In this document: piece by piece, positions 26,489-33,787 of the stretch
How positions within the stretch are numbered: position 1 is the first letter of the stretch
Layout: each line of letters begins with the position of its first letter
NCBI RefSeq assembly: GCF_023954335.1
Contig: NZ_JAMLIE010000001.1
Location: forward strand, 2,108,001-2,172,000
DNA length: 64,000 nucleotides
Reading direction: 5' to 3'
DNA from: Aquamicrobium sp.
GTDB lineage: Bacteria > Pseudomonadota > Alphaproteobacteria > Rhizobiales > Rhizobiaceae
The notes under the pieces: model-generated
Told to the model about the DNA's origin: nothing
Seen by the model: only the letters and a program-made list of their open reading frames with translations
Database searches by the model: none
Program-made: the position numbers and the translations under genes

Positions 26489-28676
26489 AGCGTCCCTCGG
26501 CTTTCAGCACCGCCGGCGTCAGCCCCGCCGGGGCAAGGATATCGGTCAATGCAGCCGTCACGCCCTCCGCCATCGCGCGCCCGCCACAAACCATGATGCG
26601 GGCGCCCGAGCGGATCATCGTCAGCACCTCGGCCGCCTCATGGCGCAGCGCGTCCTGGACGTAGTACGGGCGCGGCCCGCGCGACGTGGCGGTGGTCAGC
26701 CGGGCAAGGCGGCCGTCCCGCTGCCAGCCGGCGAGTTCCTCGGCAAAGAGGAAGTCGCTTTCTCGGGCGCGCAGGCCGAAAAACAGGTGCACCGGTCGGG
26801 CGTGGCGGTTGGCGCGGATCATGCCCGCCAACGGTCCGATTCCGGTGCCGGCGCCGATCAGGATCAGCGGGGCGCGCCCGTGGCCGGAGTGAAACCCGGG
26901 GTTGGGGCGGATGAAGGCGCGAATGGTGCTGCCCGGCTCCAGCGCCACCAGCTGCCCCGAACACAGCCCGCCGGGTTGCTTGCGCACGACGATCTCGACA
27001 AAGCCGTCGCGGCTGCCTGAGGCCAGCGAATAGAGGCGCGGCACAGCGTCCCCCTCGGGCAGCACCGCCAGCAGGTCGCCGGCCTGGAAGCGTGCGAATC
27101 CGCGCCGCATCAGCCGTTGCCAAAACCCCGCGCGCGGCAGGGCAAAACGCAGGATCGCGGTCGGGGCCTGCACCTCCGCGCCGTAGTCGCGCCGCGAGAC
27201 CAGCGTCAGGGCCTCGGTGGCGGGCTGGGCCGGCTGATGGACCAGTTCCAGCTCGAGGCCGAGTGTCCGCCCGAGCGCGCAGCCCCAGCGGGCGAAATCC
27301 TGCGGCGACTGGCGGTCCACCGCGTCAGGCGGCAGAAGTTCCGTCCAGCCCTTCGCGGTCAGCAGCTGCGCGACCTCGTCGGCAAAGGCGCAGAAGGCCG
27401 GAAAACTGTGATCGCCGAAGCCCAACACCGCGACCGGTACGCCGGAAAGGGCCGGGGCATGTTCCAGCCGCTCGATGAAACCCTTGGCCGAGGCCGGGGC
27501 CATCCCGTCGCCATAGGTGGCGGCAAGGATCAGCAGGCGCTTCGCCGCCCGGTAGCATGCGGGATCGAAGGCGGTCATGGGCGCCACATGGACGGACTGC
27601 CCAGCCTCGCTCAGCGCGCGGTGCAGCGTGGCGGCAAAGCCCCAGGTGCTGCCGGCCTCGGAGCCGACGAAGATGACAGTCTCAGCCCGGCCTGCCGAAG
27701 CGTTTCTGCGGATGCGCGGGCGTGCCCGCCAGCCTGCCAGCCAGAGGGCAAACCCGCTCACTGCCAGTGCCGGCACCGAAAGCGCCATCAGACCCAGGAC
27801 GAGACCGATGACCGCCGCGCCGCGCCCGGTATGCAGCATCGTGAAGGTATCCGTGACCCGCGACAATGCCGGAGCATCGGTCCAGGCCAGAACCTCGCCC
27901 GTGCCCTGATCGAGATAGCCAGCGCCCCGGTCGGTCTTCAGCGTGAAGGCGTCGGCGGGATCGGTCGGGTCGGGAAAGCTCAGATCGCGCAGCGCGGCCA
28001 CCGGCAGATCGGCAAGCGCCGCGATATGGTTGGGGGCGATCCCGGTCTGGCCGCTGGTCGTGGCCGGAAAGAGCGGCGCCCGCGCCTGATCAGGCAGCAG
28101 TCCGAAGGTCGAGGCCGTCATCCACAGCGCGGTCAGCGCGGAAAGCGCCAGACCCGCCACCGCTACACGCGCCAGTTCGACATGCAGCCGTGCCGCCGGC
28201 CCCCCGCGCGCGGGGCCGAACCAGCGGCGCCAGCCGCCCATGCGCCGCGCAATCAAAGCCGCCCCCGAGGCGCACAGCAGCAGCATGACCCCCGCACCCG
28301 CCGCCATGACCAGTCGGCCCGTATCGCCCGCGAACAGCTGCCGATGCAGGTTGACCAGCCAGCGTTCGACCGGGTTGGCATCGGCCGACGCTACGCCTTG
28401 CCCGGTCGCCGGGTCGATCACCGCCGCCCCGGGCGTGCCATCCTCGAACCACCAGGCCGTGATGCGTCCTGAGGGTGCGCGGCGGATCTGCTCGACCCCC
28501 GGATACTCGGCCTGCACGCGGGCGGCGAGGTCGCCCACGCTCAGCCCGGCGGCCGCCCGTGGCGCGGCGAACTGCTCGATCACCGGAAAGACCGACAGCG
28601 CCGCGCCGCTCACCGCCAGCAGGGCGACAAGCAGCAGGCCGGCCAGCCCCGGCCAGCGGTGAAGCAAGCGGATCAT
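26469..28676 (-). CDS. PepSY-transmembrane / flavodoxin / FNR-type reductase fusion
   Basis: A 735-residue fusion. The N-terminal membrane part has about four helices (near 8-30, 120-143, 165-190 and 285-315) and a PepSY domain between the first two. His residues at membrane edges (LHRWPG, NLHRQLFAG, RLHVELA, MLHTGRG) could bind haem as in PepSY_TM proteins; that is inference. A flavodoxin domain follows (IFVGSEAGSTWGFAATLH, ATYGDGMAP, FGDHSFPAFC), then an FAD/NAD(P) reductase with PRLYSLASGS, LILIGAGTGIGPLAGMIR and MVCGGRAMAEGV, as in CysJ. It likely moves electrons from cytosolic NAD(P)H across the inner membrane to the envelope. It is 12 bases downstream of the DUF2271 gene. Confidence 0.88.
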   Translation of the reverse strand: MIRLLHRWPGLAGLLLVALLAVSGAALSVFPVIEQFAAPRAAAGLSVGDLAARVQAEYPGVEQIRRAPSGRITAWWFEDGTPGAAVIDPATGQGVASADANPVERWLVNLHRQLFAGDTGRLVMAAGAGVMLLLCASGAALIARRMGGWRRWFGPARGGPAARLHVELARVAVAGLALSALTALWMTASTFGLLPDQARAPLFPATTSGQTGIAPNHIAALADLPVAALRDLSFPDPTDPADAFTLKTDRGAGYLDQGTGEVLAWTDAPALSRVTDTFTMLHTGRGAAVIGLVLGLMALSVPALAVSGFALWLAGWRARPRIRRNASAGRAETVIFVGSEAGSTWGFAATLHRALSEAGQSVHVAPMTAFDPACYRAAKRLLILAATYGDGMAPASAKGFIERLEHAPALSGVPVAVLGFGDHSFPAFCAFADEVAQLLTAKGWTELLPPDAVDRQSPQDFARWGCALGRTLGLELELVHQPAQPATEALTLVSRRDYGAEVQAPTAILRFALPRAGFWQRLMRRGFARFQAGDLLAVLPEGDAVPRLYSLASGSRDGFVEIVVRKQPGGLCSGQLVALEPGSTIRAFIRPNPGFHSGHGRAPLILIGAGTGIGPLAGMIRANRHARPVHLFFGLRARESDFLFAEELAGWQRDGRLARLTTATSRGPRPYYVQDALRHEAAEVLTMIRSGARIMVCGGRAMAEGVTAALTDILAPAGLTPAVLKAEGRYVEDVF

Positions 28677-28688
28677 CGGCCGGCTCCG

Positions 28689-29159
28689 TCACATGTCGTA
28701 TTTGAGGCTGGCGACGTAGCGGCGGCCCGGCGTGGGCTTGCCTGCGCCTTGCGTGGTCAGGGGCACCGCCACGTCGTCGGGGCTGTCGCGCATATCCTCG
28801 ACGGCGGCATCGACATGCAGGACATAGCCCGCGTCAAACAGCGCATCGGCCAGGTCGAGCGTGATTTCCAGCGTCCGGCCCGCGCCGACACTGGCGCCGG
28901 TGATGCCGTCGATCTGCGCCGGATCGCCACCGGTGGCGCGATACCAGCCGGCAAGCGAATCGTAGTATTTCGACTTGCCCCCGGCGACCCAGAGCGTGCC
29001 TGCATAGCGGCCCGCGGCATCGGTGAGGTAAATCACCAGATAGGCGCCGTCGCCGCCGTAGTTGTTCAGCGTGGTGGTGAAGGTGACTGGCCGGGCTGCG
29101 GCGAGGCCGGGCGCCACGAGGGCCGAGGTCAGTGCAAATGCTGCAATGGCGGATTTCAT
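28689..29159 (-). CDS. Periplasmic DUF2271 protein with FMN-attachment motif
   Basis: A 156-residue exported protein. ATG 29159 is chosen because AAGGGAG lies eight bases upstream; the longer frame from 29177 lacks a site. A Sec signal peptide spans residues 1-22 (cleavage near GLAAA-RP). The DUF2271 domain includes FTTTLNNYGGDGAYLVIYLT and LWVAGGKSKYYDSLAGWY. The segment IDGITGASVGAG contains DGITGAS, a perfect D..[ST]GA[ST] flavinylation motif (Thr87 as acceptor by this start). With apbE two genes downstream, this is very likely a covalently flavinylated electron carrier, the periplasmic partner of the PepSY-reductase. Confidence 0.88.
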   Translation of the reverse strand: MKSAIAAFALTSALVAPGLAAARPVTFTTTLNNYGGDGAYLVIYLTDAAGRYAGTLWVAGGKSKYYDSLAGWYRATGGDPAQIDGITGASVGAGRTLEITLDLADALFDAGYVLHVDAAVEDMRDSPDDVAVPLTTQGAGKPTPGRRYVASLKYDM

Positions 29160-29185
29160 CTTGTTATCTCCCTTCATTGGGGGTG

Positions 29186-29566
29186 TCAGTTCACCTGCAC
29201 TACGGGCGGCTTGCCGTTCTGGAACAGCGGATTGGCGGGTGGGGCGGCCAGCGGGGCGGCCGGTGCGCGCACGTCCTCGCGCCGCCGGTCGCGGCCGCCG
29301 TCGCGGTGGCGCAGCTTGACGACGTTCAGCGTGGCGGGGTCGAGCTTGGCCTTGATGCGCCGGCCTTCGGCATCGCGGCCCTCGATCTCCCAGCAGCCGT
29401 CATCGGCCTCGATTTCCTCGACGCGCCAGCCAAGGCGGCTCGCGGCCTGCATGGCCGCCTCGCGCGGCTGCCAGGCGGCACGAGGCGCATGGCAGTCATC
29501 CTCCGCCAGCGCAGCCGTTGCCGGCAGCGCCGCAAGGCAAGCGGCGGCAATCCACGGAATCCTCAT
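29186..29566 (-). CDS. Periplasmic PepSY_2-like protein with Pro-rich tail
   Basis: A 126-residue protein with a signal peptide (IPWIAAACLAALPATAALA, cleavage before EDDC) and a PepSY-type domain: REAAMQAASRLGWRVEEIEA, DDGCWEIEGRDAEGRRIKAK, LDPATLNVV. Two cysteines (DDC near the mature N-terminus and DDGCWE) are conserved in its two neighbours and could form a disulfide. Unlike them it ends in an Ala/Pro-rich tail of about 25 residues. It lies 26 bp upstream of the DUF2271 gene, so it probably shares its transcript. Its function is not established; it may bind or modulate the envelope redox partner. Confidence 0.8.
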   Translation of the reverse strand: MRIPWIAAACLAALPATAALAEDDCHAPRAAWQPREAAMQAASRLGWRVEEIEADDGCWEIEGRDAEGRRIKAKLDPATLNVVKLRHRDGGRDRRREDVRAPAAPLAAPPANPLFQNGKPPVVQVN

Positions 29567-29680
29567 GGTCAGTTCATCCTTTTGAAGTGTGTGTGGGGCG
29601 ACCTTCCCGATCACCGATCTGAAGGCTGGCGCCCGATTGAAATGGCTCCGCGACAACCGGGCCGCGGAGCACTGGCGGGA

Positions 29681-29983
29681 TCACTTCGTTTTTTCGGGCC
29701 TGGTGCCGTCGCTCCAGCGCTCGACCTTGCCGTCGATGACGTCGAGCGTCTGGGGATCGACGATCATCTCCAGGTGATTGCCGCCCTGATCGATGACATT
29801 GAGTTCGTAGCAGCCATCGTCGAGCTCCATCTTCGAGATGGACCAGCCAAAATCCTTGGTCAGCTGGATGAGCGATTCCCAGGACTGCATGTTCGCGGTC
29901 GGCACGTCGCAATGGGTGTCCGCAAGCGCCGCCCCGGCAGGGATCGCAAGGGCAAGTGCAGCGGCGGTGAGCAGGGTCTTCAT
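29681..29983 (-). CDS. Periplasmic PepSY_2-like protein
   Basis: A 100-residue protein with signal peptide KTLLTAAALALAIPAGAALA and a PepSY-like domain (SLIQLTKDFGWSISKMEL, DDGCYELNVIDQGGNHLEMI, VDPQTLDVIDG). It has the same two-cysteine pattern as its neighbours (THC and DDGC). The ribosome site GGAGAAACG precedes ATG 29983. An 18-bp sequence shared with the two-component operon promoter lies 84 bp upstream (30067-30084), so this gene likely has its own regulated promoter. Confidence 0.8.
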   Translation of the reverse strand: MKTLLTAAALALAIPAGAALADTHCDVPTANMQSWESLIQLTKDFGWSISKMELDDGCYELNVIDQGGNHLEMIVDPQTLDVIDGKVERWSDGTRPEKTK

Positions 29984-30066
29984 GGCGTTTCTCCTCGGTT
30001 CGGGTTGCCTGATGTGACCAACCTGGAGGGCGTGACTGACGGGGTGCTGACGCCCGCCGGGAATCT

Positions 30067-30084
30067 GCTTCAGCTTGCTGTCAG
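30067..30084 (-). promoter_or_regulatory. Probable response-regulator binding site (copy 1)
   Basis: On the minus strand this reads CTGACAGCAAGCTGAAGC, matching 17 of 18 bases of the site at 30562-30579. The two CTGA-type half-sites lie 11 bp apart, the spacing used by OmpR/PhoB-type regulators. It stands 84 bp before the PepSY_2 gene at 29983. Confidence 0.6.
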
Positions 30085-30134
30085 GGCGGCGGGCGAACCG
30101 AGGGGAGGTGCCGACGGTGGTACATGAAACGAAA

Positions 30135-30161
30135 GCGCCCCGCCGGTGTCCGGCGGAGCGC
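30135..30161 (-). terminator. Probable terminator after the 30194-30511 gene
   Basis: The hairpin pairs 30135-30146 with 30150-30161 with one mismatch (GCGC-C-CCGCCGG against CCGGCGG-A-GCGC), loop TGT. Read on the minus strand it is followed by CTTTCGTTTCA, moderately T-rich. It separates the PepSY_2 gene at 30194 from the next one at 29983. Confidence 0.5.
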
Positions 30162-30193
30162 AAGGCTTTGATGAGTCGGGTGCGTGTGCCCCG

Positions 30194-30511
30194 TCAGTCA
30201 TGGTTCCCTTCCGGTGGGCCCGACCGTCGTCCATCCCTGTCGCGATAACGGATGCGCATCTCGACCAGATCGAGATTGCCGGGGTCGATCTTGACCCTGA
30301 TCTGATGGCCTTCGGCGTCGGTGCCCCGGACTTCGTAGCAACCGTCATCGATCTTGATGCCCGAAATCGTCCAGCCCCGCTCCTGCGCCAACGCCGTCAC
30401 CGCCTCGCGCGGTTGCCAGTCGGCCATGGGGACGCGGCAATCGTCGTCGGCCAGTGCCGCGCCCGCTGGCAACACCAGAGCCAGAACCAGCATTGTCAGC
30501 GCCTTGCGCAT
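30194..30511 (-). CDS. Periplasmic PepSY_2-like protein, divergent from the two-component system
   Basis: A 105-residue protein: signal peptide KALTMLVLALVLPAGAALA, then DDDCRVPMADWQPREAVTAL and the PepSY-like ERGWTISGIKIDDGCYEVRG, TDAEGHQIRVKIDPGNLDLV, with a charged Arg/Asp-rich tail. It is most like the 29186 paralogue (ADWQPREAV; DAEG..I). The gene is divergent from the response-regulator gene, with a candidate regulator site in between. Small PepSY proteins divergent from a QseBC-type system are a known arrangement and may feed back on the sensor or serve the redox chain; neither is shown here. Confidence 0.8.
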   Translation of the reverse strand: MRKALTMLVLALVLPAGAALADDDCRVPMADWQPREAVTALAQERGWTISGIKIDDGCYEVRGTDAEGHQIRVKIDPGNLDLVEMRIRYRDRDGRRSGPPEGNHD

Positions 30512-30561
30512 TGGTCACACTCCTCCTTGCCAACTCGTTCGCACCCTGATGGCATGGAAAG

Positions 30562-30579
30562 CTGACAGCAAACTGAAGC
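30562..30579 (+). promoter_or_regulatory. Probable response-regulator binding site (copy 2)
   Basis: CTGACAGCAAACTGAAGC differs from the minus-strand site at 30067-30084 at one base. It lies 75 bp before the response-regulator start and 51 bp before the divergent PepSY_2 start, so one site could control both directions. Confidence 0.6.
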
Positions 30580-30653
30580 GGCGCCCCGGTTACGGTAAGG
30601 CTGCCGTCAGTTGCGGCGGGCAATCCGGAAGCGAGCCGTGAGAGGGAACCACC

Positions 30654-31313
30654 ATGCGCATCCTGCTGATCGAGGACGACACGGTGCTGGGCGCGGCGGT
30701 GCGCGACCAGATCACAGCGGATGGTCACAGCGCCGACTGGGTGCATCGGCTCGATGCGGCAAGCGAGCATCTGAGAACCATCCCCTACGACCTGGTGCTG
30801 CTGGATCTGATGCTGCCCGACGGGCGTGGCATTCCCTATCTGCGCGCGCTCCGCGGGCGCGGCAATGCCACGCCGGTGATCATCCTCACCGCGCTCGATC
30901 AGGTCTCGGACCGCATCGAAGGCCTGAACGCGGGGGCCGACGACTATCTGATCAAGCCCTTCGATCTCGCGGAGCTCACGGCGCGGATCGGCTCGGTCGC
31001 GCGCCGCTATGCCGGCAACCCCAACCCGCTGATCCAGCATGGCGATCTGGAAATCGACCTTGCCGCGCGCAGCGTTCATCGCGCCGGCAGGCTCGTGCCG
31101 CTGACGGCGCGCGAATGGGCGCTGTTCGAGGCCCTGCTGGGCCATCCCGGCCAACTGTTCTCGAAGGCACAGCTCGAGGACAAGCTTTACGCTTTCGGCG
31201 CCGAGGTCGAAAGCAACACCATTGAGGTCCATGTCAGCCGCCTGCGCAAGAAGCTGGGCACCAGCGTCATCGAGACCGAGCGCGGCCTCGGCTATCGGCT
31301 GGGTCGCGGATGA
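30654..31313 (+). CDS. OmpR-family response regulator (QseB/PmrA-like)
   Basis: A 219-residue regulator. The receiver domain has the acidic pair EDD (residues 7-9), phosphoacceptor Asp51 in LVLLDLMLPDGRG, conserved Thr in IILTALDQ and Lys in YLIKPFDL. The C-terminal winged helix is LTAREWALFEALLGHPGQLF, then KAQLEDKLYAFG and NTIEVHVSRLRKKLG with TERGLGYRLG. It overlaps the sensor gene by ATGA. Position and shared sites argue that it controls the PepSY/DUF2271/ApbE genes and itself. Confidence 0.9.
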   Translation: MRILLIEDDTVLGAAVRDQITADGHSADWVHRLDAASEHLRTIPYDLVLLDLMLPDGRGIPYLRALRGRGNATPVIILTALDQVSDRIEGLNAGADDYLIKPFDLAELTARIGSVARRYAGNPNPLIQHGDLEIDLAARSVHRAGRLVPLTAREWALFEALLGHPGQLFSKAQLEDKLYAFGAEVESNTIEVHVSRLRKKLGTSVIETERGLGYRLGRG

Positions 31314-32719
31314 GGGCACCCGCAAGCCTGCGGGGCCGGCTGGCGCTCTGGCTGGGGCTGGCGCTGGTGGCGCTGTGGCTGGCAACCGCCCTGCTGACCG
31401 CCGGACTGATGCGGCGTGAATTGGACGCGCTGTTCGACTCGGCGCTTCAGGAAAGCGCCGAACGCCTGCTGCCTCTCGCTGTCAACGATGTGCTGGGTCG
31501 CGGCCCGGCCGACGAGAATGACGAGGACGATCCACGCATTCTGGGCGTCATCGCTCCGCATGACGAGTTCCTGACCTATGTGTTGCGCGACCCGGCCGGT
31601 CGGGTGCTGCTGCAATCGCATGCTGTCGATCCGGCCGGGTTTCCGCCTTGGGACGGGCCGGGGTTTCGCAGCACGGCGACGCTTCGCCTCTACAATATCG
31701 CCGCATTGCGAGACACGGTGCGACTGACCGTGGCCGAGCCGCTGGCCCACCGCGCCCGCATCGCGCGCGAGGCGCTGTGGATGTTGCTGCTGCCGCTTCT
31801 GGTGGTGGTGCCGCTGGCCTTCGCGGCGATATGGCTGGCGCTGCGGGCGGGACTTGCGCCACTGCAACGCTGGCGCGAGCGGCTGGCGGCGCGTGGCGCG
31901 CGGGATCTGTCGCCGGTGTCCGCGGGCGATCTGCCTTCGGAACTCGCCCCGATCGCCGCCACGCTCGATGATGTGCTCTGCCGCCTGTCCGCCGCTTTCG
32001 AGGCCGAGCGGAGTTTCGCCGCCAACGCCGCGCATGAGCTGCGCACCCCGCTGGCCGGCGCCATCGCCCAGGCACAGCGTCTTCAGGCCGAGACGGCGGA
32101 CCCGGCCGCGCGGATGCGCGCGGCCGCGATGGAGGCGGCGCTGAAACGCCTGCTACGGGTCAGCGAGCGCCTGATGCAGCTTGCCCGCGCCGAGGGGGCG
32201 AGGCTGCGCCGGGACAGCGCCGCCGATCTGTGCCCCGTGGTGCGGATACTGGTCGAGGAACAGGGCCGCGACGCGGGCGACGAGCGCATCCGCCTTCGCC
32301 TGCCCGAAGCGGCGGTTCTGTCCGACCTCGACCCGGATGCGCTGGCCATCATCTTGCGCAACCTGATCGACAACGCACTGCGCCACGGCGATCCGGCAAA
32401 ACCGGTCGACGTGACGCTCACCTCAGAGGGCATCCTACGTGTGTCCAATGACGGCCTGCCCATCCCTCCCGAAACGCTTGCCCGTCTCGCCACCCGCTTT
32501 ACCCGCGCCGGCAGCAGCGCCGAAGGCAGCGGCCTCGGCCTCGCCATCGTCGCCACCATCGCCGAGCGCATCGGATCACGCCTGCATCTGACCTCTCCGC
32601 GCCCCGGCGCTACAAGCGGCCTCACCGCGGAGATGATGCTGCCCTGCGCTTCCGACTGTGAGGTCGAGAAGCGGGACAATCGTCCCAGCCGTCATAGTGT
32701 GAGTTCAAGCGCGTCTTAA
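31310..32719 (+). CDS. Sensor histidine kinase (QseC/PmrB-like)
   Basis: A 469-residue kinase with two membrane helices (about 14-34 and 158-182) around a roughly 120-residue periplasmic sensor with an acidic stretch (PADENDEDDPRIL). It has a short HAMP-like linker, the H-box FAANAAHELRTPLAGAIAQ and the ATPase N-box NLIDNALRHGD. The G-box is GSGLGLAIVATIAERIG. All catalytic motifs are intact. The acidic periplasmic loop could sense metal cations or cationic compounds; this is inference only. Confidence 0.88.
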   Translation: MRAPASLRGRLALWLGLALVALWLATALLTAGLMRRELDALFDSALQESAERLLPLAVNDVLGRGPADENDEDDPRILGVIAPHDEFLTYVLRDPAGRVLLQSHAVDPAGFPPWDGPGFRSTATLRLYNIAALRDTVRLTVAEPLAHRARIAREALWMLLLPLLVVVPLAFAAIWLALRAGLAPLQRWRERLAARGARDLSPVSAGDLPSELAPIAATLDDVLCRLSAAFEAERSFAANAAHELRTPLAGAIAQAQRLQAETADPAARMRAAAMEAALKRLLRVSERLMQLARAEGARLRRDSAADLCPVVRILVEEQGRDAGDERIRLRLPEAAVLSDLDPDALAIILRNLIDNALRHGDPAKPVDVTLTSEGILRVSNDGLPIPPETLARLATRFTRAGSSAEGSGLGLAIVATIAERIGSRLHLTSPRPGATSGLTAEMMLPCASDCEVEKRDNRPSRHSVSSSAS

Positions 32720-32749
32720 TTTTGTGAATATAATCAATATGTTAATTTG

Positions 32750-32784
32750 GAGAAGGTTCGGCGGTAGGCCCATCCCCTCCGCCA
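32750..32784. repeat. 35-bp direct repeat, left copy (possible attachment-site remnant)
   Basis: GAGAAGGTT, seven variable bases, then AGGCCCATCCCCTCCGCCA. The same arrangement occurs at 41513-41547 with 31 of 35 bases identical, including all 19 at the 3' side. The CCGCCA end resembles the 3' end of a tRNA or tmRNA gene, and a terminator follows here. No tRNA fold could be drawn from the upstream bases. Confidence 0.6.
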
Positions 32785-32810
32785 CTTGCCCTCGCGAAAG
32801 CGTTCTCCCG

Positions 32811-32835
32811 ATCCGGCTGCGGCCGGATTTTTGCG
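32811..32835 (+). terminator. Rho-independent terminator
   Basis: ATCCGGC (32811-32817) pairs with GCCGGAT (32822-32828) around the loop TGCG, followed by TTTTGCGTTGTTTTT. It stands 92 bp after the sensor kinase and directly after the 35-bp repeat. It could end the two-component transcript or be the original terminator of the RNA gene whose 3' end the repeat resembles. Confidence 0.75.
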
Positions 32836-33126
32836 TTGTTTTTGAGGGTTATGCGGGAGGTGCTGTTAACCGGGCTGCGCCCCGAAGGACGCGCATGCGT
32901 TCTCTCCGGGCCGATATTCTCCGGACCTGTTAACCGCGCGCGGTCCGGTTAAGCCGATCAGACCCTGATAATGAAGGGTTTTGAGCTACAGATCATTCGC
33001 GACCGTTGTGGAAGCCGTACCGGACCCCTCGGCGGTCGCCGAGATGATGAGCGACTATGCTGTCATGCGTGAGCAGTCTCGGAAGTGCGCCTCACCCTAA
33101 GGCCATTCCTGCTTCAGACCTCGAGC
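32836..33126 (+). other. Intergenic stretch with an unidentified coding remnant
   Basis: No complete gene is present. A plus-strand frame, about 32985-33100, reads SYRSFATVVEAVPDPSAVAE and then MMSDYAVMREQSRKCASP before a TAA. This looks like the tail of a protein, but it has no start and was not identified. Repeats of GTTAACCG (32876, 32930) are also visible. Confidence 0.4.
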
Positions 33127-33411
33127 TCAGCCGCGCCAAGCACTGTCGTTCTTCCGCTCGTAATCGCTGAACGCCTTCTTCAGTCCGCCCAGCACCTCGG
33201 CGGCTGTCTCGAACATTGCCTTCAGCTGAGGTTCGTCCACCTTCTCGAAGTCCTCGCCAGGTGATCCATCGTCTCCTGCAGGCGCGTCTGCATTTTCTAG
33301 GTGTGGTGGCGCGGATCGCGATCTGCTTCGCTGACCGTGTCGCCCTCCTATCACTACGTCGACATCACCCGCCGGACCCTCCCCGGGCAGGTTGCACGGC
33401 GAACAATCCAC
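33127..33411 (-). CDS. Small hypothetical protein or fragment
   Basis: The frame allows 94 residues. The last 50 or so (GEDFEKVDEPQLKAMFETAA, EVLGGLKKAFSDYERKNDSA, WRG) form a plausible amphipathic helix pair with acidic and basic residues, while the first 45 look non-coding in composition. It may be the C-terminus of a decayed gene or a short protein starting further in. No family was recognised. Confidence 0.35.
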   Translation of the reverse strand: MDCSPCNLPGEGPAGDVDVVIGGRHGQRSRSRSAPPHLENADAPAGDDGSPGEDFEKVDEPQLKAMFETAAEVLGGLKKAFSDYERKNDSAWRG

Positions 33412-33430
33412 TATACCATCGGTTCCCGAA

Positions 33431-33443
33431 ATCGAGATTCGAT
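33431..33443. promoter_or_regulatory. Candidate PadR operator
   Basis: A perfect 13-bp dyad ATCGA-GAT-TCGAT lies 30 bp before the PadR start codon, a position where autorepression would act. It is a single site; support is from position and symmetry only. Confidence 0.35.
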
Positions 33444-33472
33444 AATGGGGCCGGCTTTGAGGACTTCAGCAG

Positions 33473-33787
33473 ATGGAACATCAGGAGCTCCTCTCCGGAT
33501 TCATTCGGCTCCACGTCCTGCACCATGCCGCCGAGGGCGACCTGTACGGACAGTGGATGATCGAGGAACTGGCTCGGCATGGCTACCGCGTCAGCCCGGG
33601 CACGCTCTACCCGATGCTCCACGCGATGGAGCGCAAGGGGTATCTCGAATCCCGCACCGAACGGGCGGGCCGCTCGCATCGGCGCATCTACAGGGCGACG
33701 CCCTACGGGACCGAGGCGCTGAACCTCGCGCACGACAAGATCCGGGAGCTATTTCGTGAGGTCGTTCCGGGAAGCGACGGCGCCTGA
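33473..33787 (+). CDS. PadR-family regulator of chrA
   Basis: A 104-residue PadR winged-helix protein: GFIRLHVLHHAAEGDLYGQW MIEEL in helices 1-2, the recognition part YRVSPGTLYPMLHAMERKGY and the wing LESRTERAGRSHRRIYRAT. A short C-terminal helix follows, as in small PadR proteins. It overlaps the chromate transporter gene by 32 bases in another frame. PadR regulators are commonly paired with ChrA-family transporters, so it probably controls this one. Confidence 0.85.
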   Translation: MEHQELLSGFIRLHVLHHAAEGDLYGQWMIEELARHGYRVSPGTLYPMLHAMERKGYLESRTERAGRSHRRIYRATPYGTEALNLAHDKIRELFREVVPGSDGA

